IMG/VR virus record: IMGVR_UViG_3300037847_005260
Coordinates: 1-25,999 of that record
Reading direction: 5' to 3' (one strand)
Source of the DNA: a virus
DNA length: 25,999 nt
Positions 4,546 through 10,916 of this stretch are shown here, one piece after another; position 1 is the stretch's first letter; every line of letters begins with the position of its first letter. A program made the position numbers and the translations under genes. The notes under the pieces were generated by a model. The model ran no database searches and was not told where the DNA came from. It saw only the letters and a program-made list of their open reading frames with translations.

Positions 4546-4780
4546 ACCACTGTGCGGTGTTAGTGTCTATATCTTTTTTTGGCTCTTCTTCTTGCTTCTT
4601 CTCCTCTTCTTGAAGAACATCATCATTACATAAAAACTTCATCATATCGTAGCTCCATATACCTACCATATCAGGATACTTAATAAAAAGTTCCCCCGAA
4701 GTTTTTAAATCCTCATACCTAGCTCTAGAGTCCCAAAAAGACTCCTCTTGTATAGGTTTATAATTTTTTCTTCTAGCCAT
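4529..4780 (-). CDS. Hypothetical protein (83 aa)
   Basis: It opens MARRKNYKPIQEESFWDSRA, has a central region with Trp/Tyr (IWSYDMMKFLCNDD), and an acidic low-complexity stretch (QEEEKKQEEEPKKD) near residues 57-70. I recognise no domain. The gene overlaps the 39-aa gene by 17 bases and is separated from its upstream neighbour by 42 A/T-rich bases. It may be an early host-interaction protein, but nothing in the sequence shows that. Confidence 0.6.
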   Translation of the reverse strand: MARRKNYKPIQEESFWDSRARYEDLKTSGELFIKYPDMVGIWSYDMMKFLCNDDVLQEEEKKQEEEPKKDIDTNTAQWYDKEE

Positions 4781-4822
4781 GTAATATAGTAAAAATTATT
4801 CAATTATCCAAATTATTGACAA

Positions 4823-5032
4823 TTAGTTGGGGCAACAATCGAAACCCCATTTAACTCTCATTTTTATTTCGTCTACAATGATAAGTGCATCTTCAACATT
4901 TAACCCTATGTGCATAATATTTTCTAGGAGGTCATCCTCTATGACTTTTTCGTCATAGCCCAGTCTCCTGTAGTCTAACCAACTTTTTGATAGTTTATGT
5001 AATAGTTTTAAATGTTTCTCACTTAGATTCAT
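4823..5032 (-). CDS. Small helical hypothetical protein (69 aa)
   Basis: The protein starts MNLSEKHLKLLHKLSKSWLD and appears all-helical with alternating hydrophobic and charged residues. It ends KWGFDCCPN with a Cys-Cys pair. Its ATG overlaps the stop of the 120-aa gene by one base (TAATG). I see no known domain. Small helical proteins in early phage operons often act as regulators or inhibitors of host proteins, but that would be a guess here. Confidence 0.6.
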   Translation of the reverse strand: MNLSEKHLKLLHKLSKSWLDYRRLGYDEKVIEDDLLENIMHIGLNVEDALIIVDEIKMRVKWGFDCCPN

Positions 5033-5394
5033 TATACAATTGTAATATAATCTTTTACTCTTTCTATGACTGATTCATACGTGTCGTCATATAGTCTAGG
5101 CATAAAGCTGTGTCTAGACTGAATAATAACTTTACCTTTGGAGTTTTGAGATATGTTCTTTATATCTTCTACTCTAATTAATATTTTTTCTTTTTTTAAA
5201 TCAGATGTGTCCACCTCTTCTAAATCGTCTCCGCAAATTTCTTCACAAGCTGCTTCAAAATGCTCTGAAGGTAATCCTAAATTTTCAGCTTTTTCTTTTG
5301 CTTCTTCCAAACACTTTTCACAGTCTAAAGTATCCGCAAAACTATTTGAAGTTGCGTAATAACCTGTTAATTCTAAAAATACTATTTTACTCAT
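5032..5394 (-). CDS. Hypothetical acidic protein (120 aa)
   Basis: This acidic protein contains four Cys in two groups: LDCEKC (residues 24-27) and ACEEIC (about 49-53). The spacing C-x2-C…C-x3-C could form a small metal site, although the surrounding sequence looks helical, not ribbon-like. The C-terminal half looks α/β (KGKVIIQSRHSF). No family is recognised. It overlaps both neighbours by single-base TAATG junctions, so it is part of the same leftward operon as the exonuclease upstream. Confidence 0.6.
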   Translation of the reverse strand: MSKIVFLELTGYYATSNSFADTLDCEKCLEEAKEKAENLGLPSEHFEAACEEICGDDLEEVDTSDLKKEKILIRVEDIKNISQNSKGKVIIQSRHSFMPRLYDDTYESVIERVKDYITIV

Positions 5395-6383
5395 TAAACT
5401 GATTTTGTCAGGAGCCTTCTAGCTTCTGTTGTCAGAGAACTTGCTCTTGACCTGTTAATACTTCCACAAGAATCACACCTAAGAGCATCGTACTCAGACA
5501 TGTACGTCTTGTAAGTTCCTACAATAGTTAAGTCTGTCCCCCCACAAGTTGCACAACAAGTTACGTTTTCACCTATGTGAAGACCCATATTTGGATGAGG
5601 AGTAATCCAAGAACGTATCCTTAAATATACTTCCTCTAGAAGAGTCACATCTTTGATATTGTACTCCTCCATTTTGTTAAGAGATTCTTGGTCTCCTTCC
5701 ATACATCCTTTCCACAGCTCAAAACCACCAGTCTCCATCTTACCTCCAAGCTCTAGAAACTTAGCAACGTAGTCTAGTTTGTTAGATGAAATGTTAAACT
5801 TCTTCCTGACATGTTTAAGGGTGTCAATAGTCTGGTACGGTGTCGGTGGGTGTAAACCCAGTTTTAGGAAGCGAGTGTTAACTCTTTTGATATCAAACTT
5901 GTCTCCATTGTGAGCGATTACAATATCTGCATCGTTCAAGAGTTGCCAAAAGTTTCTTACTATTCTAGAATCATCTTGATTCTTTGCTTCTTCAGGTGTT
6001 AATTTGCCTGTAAATACTTCTTCTTCAAATAACCATTTTGCTGACCAGGTGATAATAAACCAGTCTGATTCTAGCATTGATAGGTTGTGTCCTACGTTTT
6101 GATTCCACAGTCCCCATATGTTAGACATCAGTGGAGCAGTTTCAATATCAAATATAAGTACTCTCGCAGGACTAATGCTTTGTGCTTCTTCTCTTAATGC
6201 TTCATCAGCATCAATTTCGGGTAAGGAGTTAATATATCTACTAACAGCTCTTCTCCAAGAATCAGTGTATTTGTACTTATGTTTTTTGCAAAACTCTTCT
6301 GCTGTATACGTAAAGTTACCGTGTTTACCATATATTGCTAGTATTTCCTCGATGTGTTTACGTATAATATCCTTTATAACCAT
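5394..6383 (-). CDS. DnaQ-like 3'-5' exonuclease (RNase H fold) with zinc ribbon
   Basis: The 329-aa protein has a helical N-terminal domain (1-65), an RNase H-type exonuclease core and a C-terminal zinc ribbon. Exo I is FDIET (D79, E81), Exo II is AHNGDKFD (H158-D164), and Exo III is YNIKD (Y241, D245), all DEDDy-like and intact. The ribbon has CCATC (276-280) and CDSC (303-306). It should degrade DNA or RNA 3' to 5' with two metal ions. In this context (next to GIY-YIG, PhoH and RecA) a role in recombination, repair or nucleotide recycling is plausible. No polymerase domain is attached, so proofreading would be in trans. It lies 1 base downstream of the GIY-YIG gene. The family is probably the phage RNase_H_2/DnaQ-like group. 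Confidence 0.85.
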   Translation of the reverse strand: MVIKDIIRKHIEEILAIYGKHGNFTYTAEEFCKKHKYKYTDSWRRAVSRYINSLPEIDADEALREEAQSISPARVLIFDIETAPLMSNIWGLWNQNVGHNLSMLESDWFIITWSAKWLFEEEVFTGKLTPEEAKNQDDSRIVRNFWQLLNDADIVIAHNGDKFDIKRVNTRFLKLGLHPPTPYQTIDTLKHVRKKFNISSNKLDYVAKFLELGGKMETGGFELWKGCMEGDQESLNKMEEYNIKDVTLLEEVYLRIRSWITPHPNMGLHIGENVTCCATCGGTDLTIVGTYKTYMSEYDALRCDSCGSINRSRASSLTTEARRLLTKSV

Positions 6384-6384
6384 C

Positions 6385-6861
6385 CTAACAGTTTAAGTCC
6401 CCTGGGAAATATTTCCCTAGAATGTTACCGTTATAAAACCTCCTACTATCTCTAATAACATCCATCTTGAATTGAGCTTCAGTTTCAAGGAAAGAGAGTT
6501 TCTTTTCGCAATTAGAAAACTCCCAAATCACCTTATCGAACCTGTCTCCATTCTTTATATCCTCGTTGAGCTGTGTATTCGAACCTGTATACAACAACCA
6601 ATCAGACTCTAATCTAGCCTTATGCACCCAAACAGGCAAGCCTTTTTTGGATTTTTTTTTGTTTTTATGTCTTTTTACTTGGCAACCCTCTAGTTTTAGC
6701 TCCTGAAATCTCTTGATTCCAACCCTTTTCCAGTGGTACAAGCTTTTTTTACCTATGTACATCCTATCCTTGGATAGATTGGTTATGCAATACACAAAGC
6801 CAATCGCATCGGTAGGTATCTGCTCTATAGAGCTTATCTTCTTGTCATCGTAAACCCACAT
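6385..6861 (-). CDS. GIY-YIG-type endonuclease
   Basis: The N-terminal part has the GIY-YIG signature as GFVY…(10 residues)…MYIGKKS. Later blocks are ESDWLLYTGSN, then FLETEAQFKMDV with the likely catalytic Glu, and a YNGNI near the end. This order matches phage GIY-YIG proteins of the Seg-like group. Such enzymes cut DNA with one metal ion and are often mobile (homing). Two starts are possible: ATG at 6873 (162 aa, overlapping PhoH by 13 bases) or ATG at 6861 (158 aa, one-base TAATG overlap). I choose 6861 because TAATG junctions recur in this genome and the skipped residues (MRLV) carry no motif. A Lys-rich segment (KRHKNKKKSKKG) may contact DNA. Confidence 0.75.
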   Translation of the reverse strand: MWVYDDKKISSIEQIPTDAIGFVYCITNLSKDRMYIGKKSLYHWKRVGIKRFQELKLEGCQVKRHKNKKKSKKGLPVWVHKARLESDWLLYTGSNTQLNEDIKNGDRFDKVIWEFSNCEKKLSFLETEAQFKMDVIRDSRRFYNGNILGKYFPGDLNC

Positions 6862-7535
6862 TACCAGCCGCAAATTTTTTCGTACTGTTCCATGAATTTA
6901 GCAACCATAGGGTCTCTGTAATTCTGTTGAAGTTCCACGTGAACCATTTCATCTAGTCTGTCTGCAGTTTCTATCAGTTGATGAAAACCACTTCGACTAG
7001 GTTGCTTCAAATCATTCTGTCTCAAGTCTCCTGTAAATATCATAAGAGAGCCTTTACCAAGTCTTGTACAGAATAGATACGTTTGAAGCTTAGTCAGGTT
7101 CTGTGCTTCATCAATAATCATTATACTGTTAGTCACTGTTCTCCCTCTAGCAAACTGCAAAGGTAATAATTCTAGTTGACCATCTTTCAACCACTTCTCT
7201 ACTTCTTTCTTCCCGTTCTCTCTTAGAATCTCCATGTTTTCTATAACGGGCGCACACCACTGCCTCATTTTCTCATCTTTGTTTCCTGGAAGGTATCCCA
7301 TGTCCTCTGTGGAGACCTGTGGTCGAGCTATATACATTTTCTCTACTCCTCCCTTCAAAAACAAATCTAAGGCTATCTGTGAAGCTAAGAACGTCTTTGA
7401 CGTACCTGCTTTACCAGTAATGATAGCAATCTTAGAGTCAAGAATTTTTTCTTTTGCAAGTTTTTGTTCTTCACTCAATTCGTACTTAAAAGACGGGTTG
7501 GTTTTTGTCTTTCTAGTACTTAAGTCCTCTCTCAT
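6861..7535 (-). CDS. phoH: PhoH-like ATPase
   Basis: This is a 224-aa P-loop protein. Walker A is GKAGTSKT (41-48), Walker B is IMIIDEAQN with D142/E143, and a GDLRQND (169-175) motif follows where PhoH proteins have GD..Q.D. The block ARPQVSTEDMGYLPGN (70-85) is also diagnostic of PhoH. The size matches phage PhoH forms that lack extra domains. PhoH-like proteins are widespread in marine phages; they bind ATP and are proposed to act in RNA metabolism or as helicases, without a settled role. It overlaps RecA by 4 bases (ATGA) and is in the recombination/nuclease block. Walker A has Ser where Gly is usual (GTSKT), seen in other phage forms. Confidence 0.9.
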   Translation of the reverse strand: MREDLSTRKTKTNPSFKYELSEEQKLAKEKILDSKIAIITGKAGTSKTFLASQIALDLFLKGGVEKMYIARPQVSTEDMGYLPGNKDEKMRQWCAPVIENMEILRENGKKEVEKWLKDGQLELLPLQFARGRTVTNSIMIIDEAQNLTKLQTYLFCTRLGKGSLMIFTGDLRQNDLKQPSRSGFHQLIETADRLDEMVHVELQQNYRDPMVAKFMEQYEKICGW

Positions 7536-8524
7536 TGATTATAATGTTTAGTTATCTCCTCTCTCAAGATATCCTCAAGGTCAGGATTATCTTCAAGTAA
7601 AGCGAACACCGCTTTCTTGCCTTGTCCTAGCTGCGAGCCATCATAGCTGTACCATGCTCCCTTTTTTTCTATGAGACCAAGAGCTATGGCCATATCTACT
7701 ATTTCTTCCTTTGCATCAATCCCCACTCCAAACTTTAACTGAAAAGAATGCTTTTGCAAAGGTGGATATGTTTTATTTTTTTCTGTTGTTGCAGTTACTA
7801 AGTTAGATACTTGCCTATCAACACCATCAACTTTCTCTTTGTTACCAGCAGACTTGCTTGATGTGAGTTTTATCCTAATAGACGAATAGAACTTCAAAGC
7901 GTTGCCCCCTGTAGTGACATCTGGAGAACCATACATAACACCAATTTTTTGGCGAAGCTGGTTCACAAATATAAGAGTGCAGTTGTTTCTACTTGCAATA
8001 GGAGACAACACACGCATTGCTTGTGACATCAATCTTGCATGTACACCCATCTTGCTCTCTCCTGCTTCACCTTCAGCTTCAACAGAAGGTACCATAGTTG
8101 CAACTGAGTCCACAACCACTAATCCTATCTCACCAGTGTTAGCAAGTGTCTTAGTTATTTCTATAGCCTCTTCTCCGCTACTAGGTTGGCAAAAAATAAG
8201 CTCTTCAGTGTTTACACCTAGAGCTTCTGCATAGTTCTTATCAAACGCATGTTCCATATCAACAAACGCACACTTCTTGCCCATTGCTTGTGCCTGTGCT
8301 ATTGCATGGATGCACAATGTGCTCTTCCCTGAAGACTCCCAACCAAACAACTCTATAATTCGTCCTAGAGGGTATCCCCCTCCTGTTATTGTATCTAGCC
8401 CTAGAGAACCTGTAGGTATTCTCTCTAGTTTTTCAAATGCTTCGTTTTCACCGAGATGAAAAACAGAACCCGACCCAAAATTTTTATTTAAACTCTTTAG
8501 AGCTTCATCTAGCTTACTTCCCAT
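7532..8524 (-). CDS. recA: RecA recombinase
   Basis: The 330-aa protein is a clear bacterial-type RecA and not a T4 UvsX. Walker A is GWESSGKST (61-69), the catalytic Glu lies in DMEHAFD (E91), Walker B is IGLVVVDSVA, and the L2/DNA-binding block is NQLRQKIGVMYGSPDVTTGG. It forms filaments on single-stranded DNA and drives strand exchange, here for phage recombination, repair or replication restart. It is about 20 residues shorter than E. coli RecA, mainly at the C-terminus, which normally modulates activity. EHAFD replaces the usual EHALD, and GWESSGK replaces GPESSGK. It overlaps PhoH by 4 bases and the 77-aa gene by 11, so it is near the start of the left-arm operon. Confidence 0.95.
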   Translation of the reverse strand: MGSKLDEALKSLNKNFGSGSVFHLGENEAFEKLERIPTGSLGLDTITGGGYPLGRIIELFGWESSGKSTLCIHAIAQAQAMGKKCAFVDMEHAFDKNYAEALGVNTEELIFCQPSSGEEAIEITKTLANTGEIGLVVVDSVATMVPSVEAEGEAGESKMGVHARLMSQAMRVLSPIASRNNCTLIFVNQLRQKIGVMYGSPDVTTGGNALKFYSSIRIKLTSSKSAGNKEKVDGVDRQVSNLVTATTEKNKTYPPLQKHSFQLKFGVGIDAKEEIVDMAIALGLIEKKGAWYSYDGSQLGQGKKAVFALLEDNPDLEDILREEITKHYNQ

Positions 8525-8747
8525 TGTTTAGTTTTGTTTTAAATAGTTTGAACATTGTCTCCACAAAATGAGTGGCAATACCACATCTGACATCATGTAG
8601 AAATAATTCGAAAACAAAATCCTCTATCTCTGTTTGTAGTTCGTCATATAGCTCATCTGACAAGTGCTCAGTGTCCACATAATCTACTACGCATTCGAAG
8701 TAATCATTAAAATACTCCCTGTCCAATAATTCGTTAGGGTCTGTCAT
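8514..8747 (-). CDS. Small acidic protein, first gene of left arm (77 aa)
   Basis: This is a strongly acidic, Phe/Tyr-rich helical protein (MTDPNELLDREYFNDYFECV, later DELYDELQTEIEDFVFELFL), ending KTKLNNGK. I recognise no family. It is the first gene leftward from the divergent promoter region and overlaps recA by 11 bases, so it should be expressed earliest with recA. Small acidic first genes often modify host functions or regulate the next gene. That is an inference from position only. Confidence 0.65.
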   Translation of the reverse strand: MTDPNELLDREYFNDYFECVVDYVDTEHLSDELYDELQTEIEDFVFELFLHDVRCGIATHFVETMFKLFKTKLNNGK

Positions 8748-8770
8748 AAATATGGTTTTGTGTGAAACTA

Positions 8771-8804
8771 CAAAATATATCTGACATAAACAAGTAATTT
8801 ACAA
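8771..8804 (-). promoter_or_regulatory. Leftward promoter candidate for the recA operon
   Basis: Minus-strand TTG (8802-8804) is followed after 22 bases by TATATTTTG (8771-8779). This resembles the Bacteroidota -7 box with one extra base between TA and TTTG. It would start transcription about 20-30 bases before the ATG at 8745-8747. No better candidate lies between the two divergent first genes. Confidence 0.45.
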
Positions 8805-8833
8805 TATTTTTTTTACCTGTAAACTTTTTTTAC
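8798..8833. promoter_or_regulatory. Operator candidate: three TTTAC words and a palindrome
   Basis: TTTAC words occur at 8798, 8812 and 8829. The middle one is half of the perfect palindrome TTTACCTGTAAA (8812-8823). They sit exactly between the leftward and rightward promoter boxes, where a bound regulator could control both. The same word family (TTTACAA/TTGTAAA) clusters upstream of the scaffold gene at 15811-15867. Confidence 0.35.
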
Positions 8834-8841
8834 AAAAACCC

Positions 8842-8872
8842 TTGACATTGTCAATTTTATTTACTATGTTTG
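8842..8872 (+). promoter_or_regulatory. Rightward Bacteroidota-type promoter
   Basis: TTG (8842-8844) is followed by 20 bases and then TATGTTTG (8865-8872), a perfect TAnnTTTG -7 box with optimal spacing. Transcription would begin near 8878-8882, giving a leader of about 75 bases before the ATG at 8956. The same bases also contain TTGACA, but no matching TATAAT lies at 17 bases, so the Bacteroidota reading fits better. Confidence 0.75.
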
Positions 8873-8886
8873 CAATGTCCAAACAA

Positions 8887-8938
8887 GGGGAGAGAGGAAA
8901 GGGGGACTACAGGGGGTTTGGTGAGAGGGGTTCTAGGG
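8887..8938 (+). promoter_or_regulatory. G-tract leader, possible RNA/DNA G-quadruplex
   Basis: Five G-tracts lie on the transcribed-sense strand: 8887-8890 (4), 8901-8905 (5), 8912-8916 (5), 8927-8930 (4) and 8936-8938 (3). Loops are 10, 6, 10 and 5 bases. The stretch is purine-rich and unlike the surrounding A/T-rich DNA. It falls in the 5' leader of the rightward transcript. Loops longer than seven bases make a quadruplex possible but not certain. Confidence 0.45.
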
Positions 8939-8955
8939 TGAGTAAATAATATAAT

Positions 8956-9321
8956 ATGTCTAAATACACAGCACTTCCTTTTGACATACAATATACAGAT
9001 AAGATTGACCTTATAAAAAAGGTCTTAGAGATATATTCTGTTTCTGTTACATCTTTAACTAAAAGAGACATGGATATCTTGCTTTTATGTTTATTGTATG
9101 ACATGAATGATAAGAAATTTAAAAATAAAGTTATTTCATCTGGTATAGGTGTAAATACAGAACAAAATGTGGCTACAATGCTTTCTAGGTTAAAAAAGAA
9201 AGGATTAATAGATAAAAACAACAGAGGTAAAAAAGTATTTAATACTGACCTGTCACATCTAAAATCAGCTCTAGACTCAGAACACAATGTAGCATTCATC
9301 ATGAAATTCAATGGAATATAA
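8956..9321 (+). CDS. Winged-helix-like putative regulator, first gene of right arm
   Basis: The 121-aa protein starts MSKYTALPFDIQYTDKIDLI. The region about 33-100 reads as a winged helix: LTKRDMDILLLCLLYDMND (first helix), then SSGIGVNTEQNVATMLSRLK (turn and recognition helix), then KKGLI and a basic wing (NNRGKKVFN). 'L+kRe..iL.lll' followed by 'RLKKKGLI' is typical of MarR-like and other wHTH folds. As the first gene behind the rightward promoter it could regulate either arm or act in packaging. No terminase small-subunit signature is seen. It overlaps the next gene by 11 bases. Confidence 0.6.
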   Translation: MSKYTALPFDIQYTDKIDLIKKVLEIYSVSVTSLTKRDMDILLLCLLYDMNDKKFKNKVISSGIGVNTEQNVATMLSRLKKKGLIDKNNRGKKVFNTDLSHLKSALDSEHNVAFIMKFNGI

Positions 9322-9715
9322 AGATAAAATATATTTCTTAGAGGATATTTTAGATGAGTTTGAAAAGCGAGGTGGAGACAAGGAAGCAGCAGAAGCTATA
9401 TACTGGTACTTTCTTGATAAGACACTTCAAGAGATGTCTAAAACAGATAACGTAGTATTTAAGATACCTAAGTTTGGTAATTTGTATTACACAATATCTT
9501 CTCTTCATGGTTTAAAAAATAAAGTTGAGAGGGAACTAAAGTATACAAAGAAAAATTCTCCAAAAACTATTGCAGAAATAAAAAATATTCTGTATATTGT
9601 AAATACAAAAATAGACAAAGTAGATGCTCTAGTGCAAAAAGCTTTGGATAACAAAGTGAAAAACATATGGTTTTTTAGAAAGAGATTTAATCCTAAATCA
9701 ATTAAAAATGGGTAA
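9311..9715 (+). CDS. Hypothetical protein (134 aa)
   Basis: The N-terminal half includes WYFLDKTLQEMSKTDNVVFK, then IPKFGNLYYTISSLHGLKNK, a 'helix then IPKFGN hairpin' pattern loosely like the β-arm of HU/IHF-type proteins but too short and irregular to claim. The C-terminal half is a basic helical region (VERELKYTKKNSPKTIAEIK) ending RKRFNPKSIKNG. A nucleic-acid-binding role is possible. It overlaps both neighbours (11 and 8 bases), so it belongs to the run leading into the terminase. Confidence 0.6.
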   Translation: MEYKDKIYFLEDILDEFEKRGGDKEAAEAIYWYFLDKTLQEMSKTDNVVFKIPKFGNLYYTISSLHGLKNKVERELKYTKKNSPKTIAEIKNILYIVNTKIDKVDALVQKALDNKVKNIWFFRKRFNPKSIKNG

Positions 9716-10322
9716 GATTAGACCAAAGAGAATTATCGAAGGATGGAAGAATCATTTAACGGGTAAGATGCCCGAGTTTAGTGAACTTCGTTATGAAACT
9801 TGTATGTCTTGTGAAAACAAAAAACAAATTGTTGGAGGTCATATCTGTGGTATTTGTAAATGCCCATTAAAAGCAAAAACAAAAGTTGCTGATGAAGTTT
9901 GCCCAGCAAACAATTGGCACGATATAAAAGAGTTCCCAGAGCAAGGTATAGCAGTTAGAATACACGATGCAGAGAAGGTATATATGACTGTTGAAGGGGA
10001 AAAAATAGTAATTGAATACGTAGATGATTTAATTCTAAACTCAAACCCAAATACATCTAAATTTAAGTTTAGCCTCATTAACTTGCGAGGTGACTATGAT
10101 GGATTTGAAGATAATGAAATGGATATCGAACTTTTAAAAGCAAAAATTTGCAGTTGCTTTGAAGTAAGATATACAAAAAACAAGATAGGAGATGGGGATT
10201 CTTTAGATATTACAGCAATGTACAACACAAAGATTCCAGGAGAAATACACAAGCATTTAAGTTTAGTGACTAATGTCGGTCTGTATAAAATATTATTTAA
10301 AGGAAATGTTATAGAAGAATAA
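9708..10322 (+). CDS. Zinc-ribbon-containing hypothetical protein (204 aa)
   Basis: The N-terminal 70 residues hold six cysteines: CMSC (32-35), CGICKC (47-52) and C65 in VCPANNW. This is a zinc-ribbon pattern of the kind 'C-x2-C…C-x2-C-x-C…CP-x3-W' common in short phage proteins. The remainder (about 80-204) looks β-rich and has no recognised domain. It may bind nucleic acid or a partner protein through the ribbon. The stop overlaps the next ATG by one base (TAATG). Confidence 0.65.
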   Translation: MGKIRPKRIIEGWKNHLTGKMPEFSELRYETCMSCENKKQIVGGHICGICKCPLKAKTKVADEVCPANNWHDIKEFPEQGIAVRIHDAEKVYMTVEGEKIVIEYVDDLILNSNPNTSKFKFSLINLRGDYDGFEDNEMDIELLKAKICSCFEVRYTKNKIGDGDSLDITAMYNTKIPGEIHKHLSLVTNVGLYKILFKGNVIEE

Positions 10323-10534
10323 TGAACTCATTAAGAAAAACACATATAGCTGACTTGGTTACAAAAGTACTTACAGAAAGTAACGACCACACAGCAATGG
10401 ACCTAATCAGGGCTACACTAAGAAGAAAAAACTTTAAAAGGAAGAGTGTGACACCCGTAGCTTTAAACTGCACGGATGAAGAATTTGCACAAGCCTTAGA
10501 AAAAACTTTAGAAGAAATAAGAAATGGCAAATAA
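10322..10534 (+). CDS. Hypothetical protein (70 aa)
   Basis: This is a mostly helical, basic protein (MNSLRKTHIADLVTKVLTES, then LIRATLRRKNFKRKSV, then FAQALEKTLEEIRNGK). I recognise no family. It overlaps the next gene by 11 bases and forms part of the packaging-proximal operon. The charged helical composition would fit a DNA- or protein-binding adaptor. Confidence 0.6.
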   Translation: MNSLRKTHIADLVTKVLTESNDHTAMDLIRATLRRKNFKRKSVTPVALNCTDEEFAQALEKTLEEIRNGK

Positions 10535-10916
10535 TACTTTAGAACAACAGGAACAGTACTTCAAGAATACTATCAAGTATTCAGAAGAGATGTACGAAGA
10601 ACTCACAAAGAGAGCCAACAAACTTTCTGATGAGGACGAAGCAGAACGATATATAAAAGTAATGTTAATATCTTCAGCACAAGAATGTTTGTTTAAAATC
10701 AGAGAAGCTAACTCAGCTGCTAAACAAGTGTTTGGTAAAGACTTTGATGTAAATGAAGAACTAATCCCCCTAATAAACGAACTAAAGCCTGCTTTCTATT
10801 TTGAAGGAGACAAGCTTATGAATGTTTCAGGTATGGAATATAGTGAAATGATTGAATTCATCAGAGGGGCTGTAGCTGAAAGAAACACCAAGAATGCAGG
10901 AGGCAAGGATTCCTAA
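10524..10916 (+). CDS. Hypothetical helical protein before the terminase (130 aa)
   Basis: The protein is almost entirely helical by eye (EQQEQYFKNTIKYSEEMYEE, RYIKVMLISSAQECLFKIRE) and acidic overall. It directly precedes and overlaps the large-terminase gene by 23 bases, which is the usual place for a terminase small subunit. No helix-turn-helix is visible in it, so the small-subunit idea rests on position alone and is weak. The winged-helix protein at 8956 is another candidate. Confidence 0.55.
   Translation: MANNTLEQQEQYFKNTIKYSEEMYEELTKRANKLSDEDEAERYIKVMLISSAQECLFKIREANSAAKQVFGKDFDVNEELIPLINELKPAFYFEGDKLMNVSGMEYSEMIEFIRGAVAERNTKNAGGKDS

Noticed and set aside
8842-8872. Sigma-70 style TTGACA promoter
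   Set aside because: TTGACA is present, but no TATAAT lies about 17 bases on, whereas the Bacteroidota -7 box TATGTTTG fits exactly.
8907-9311. Leftward 134-aa frame opposite the first right-arm gene
   Set aside because: Antisense to the winged-helix gene, which has a promoter, a domain pattern and a coupled neighbour. The frame crosses the G-tract leader and shows no domain.
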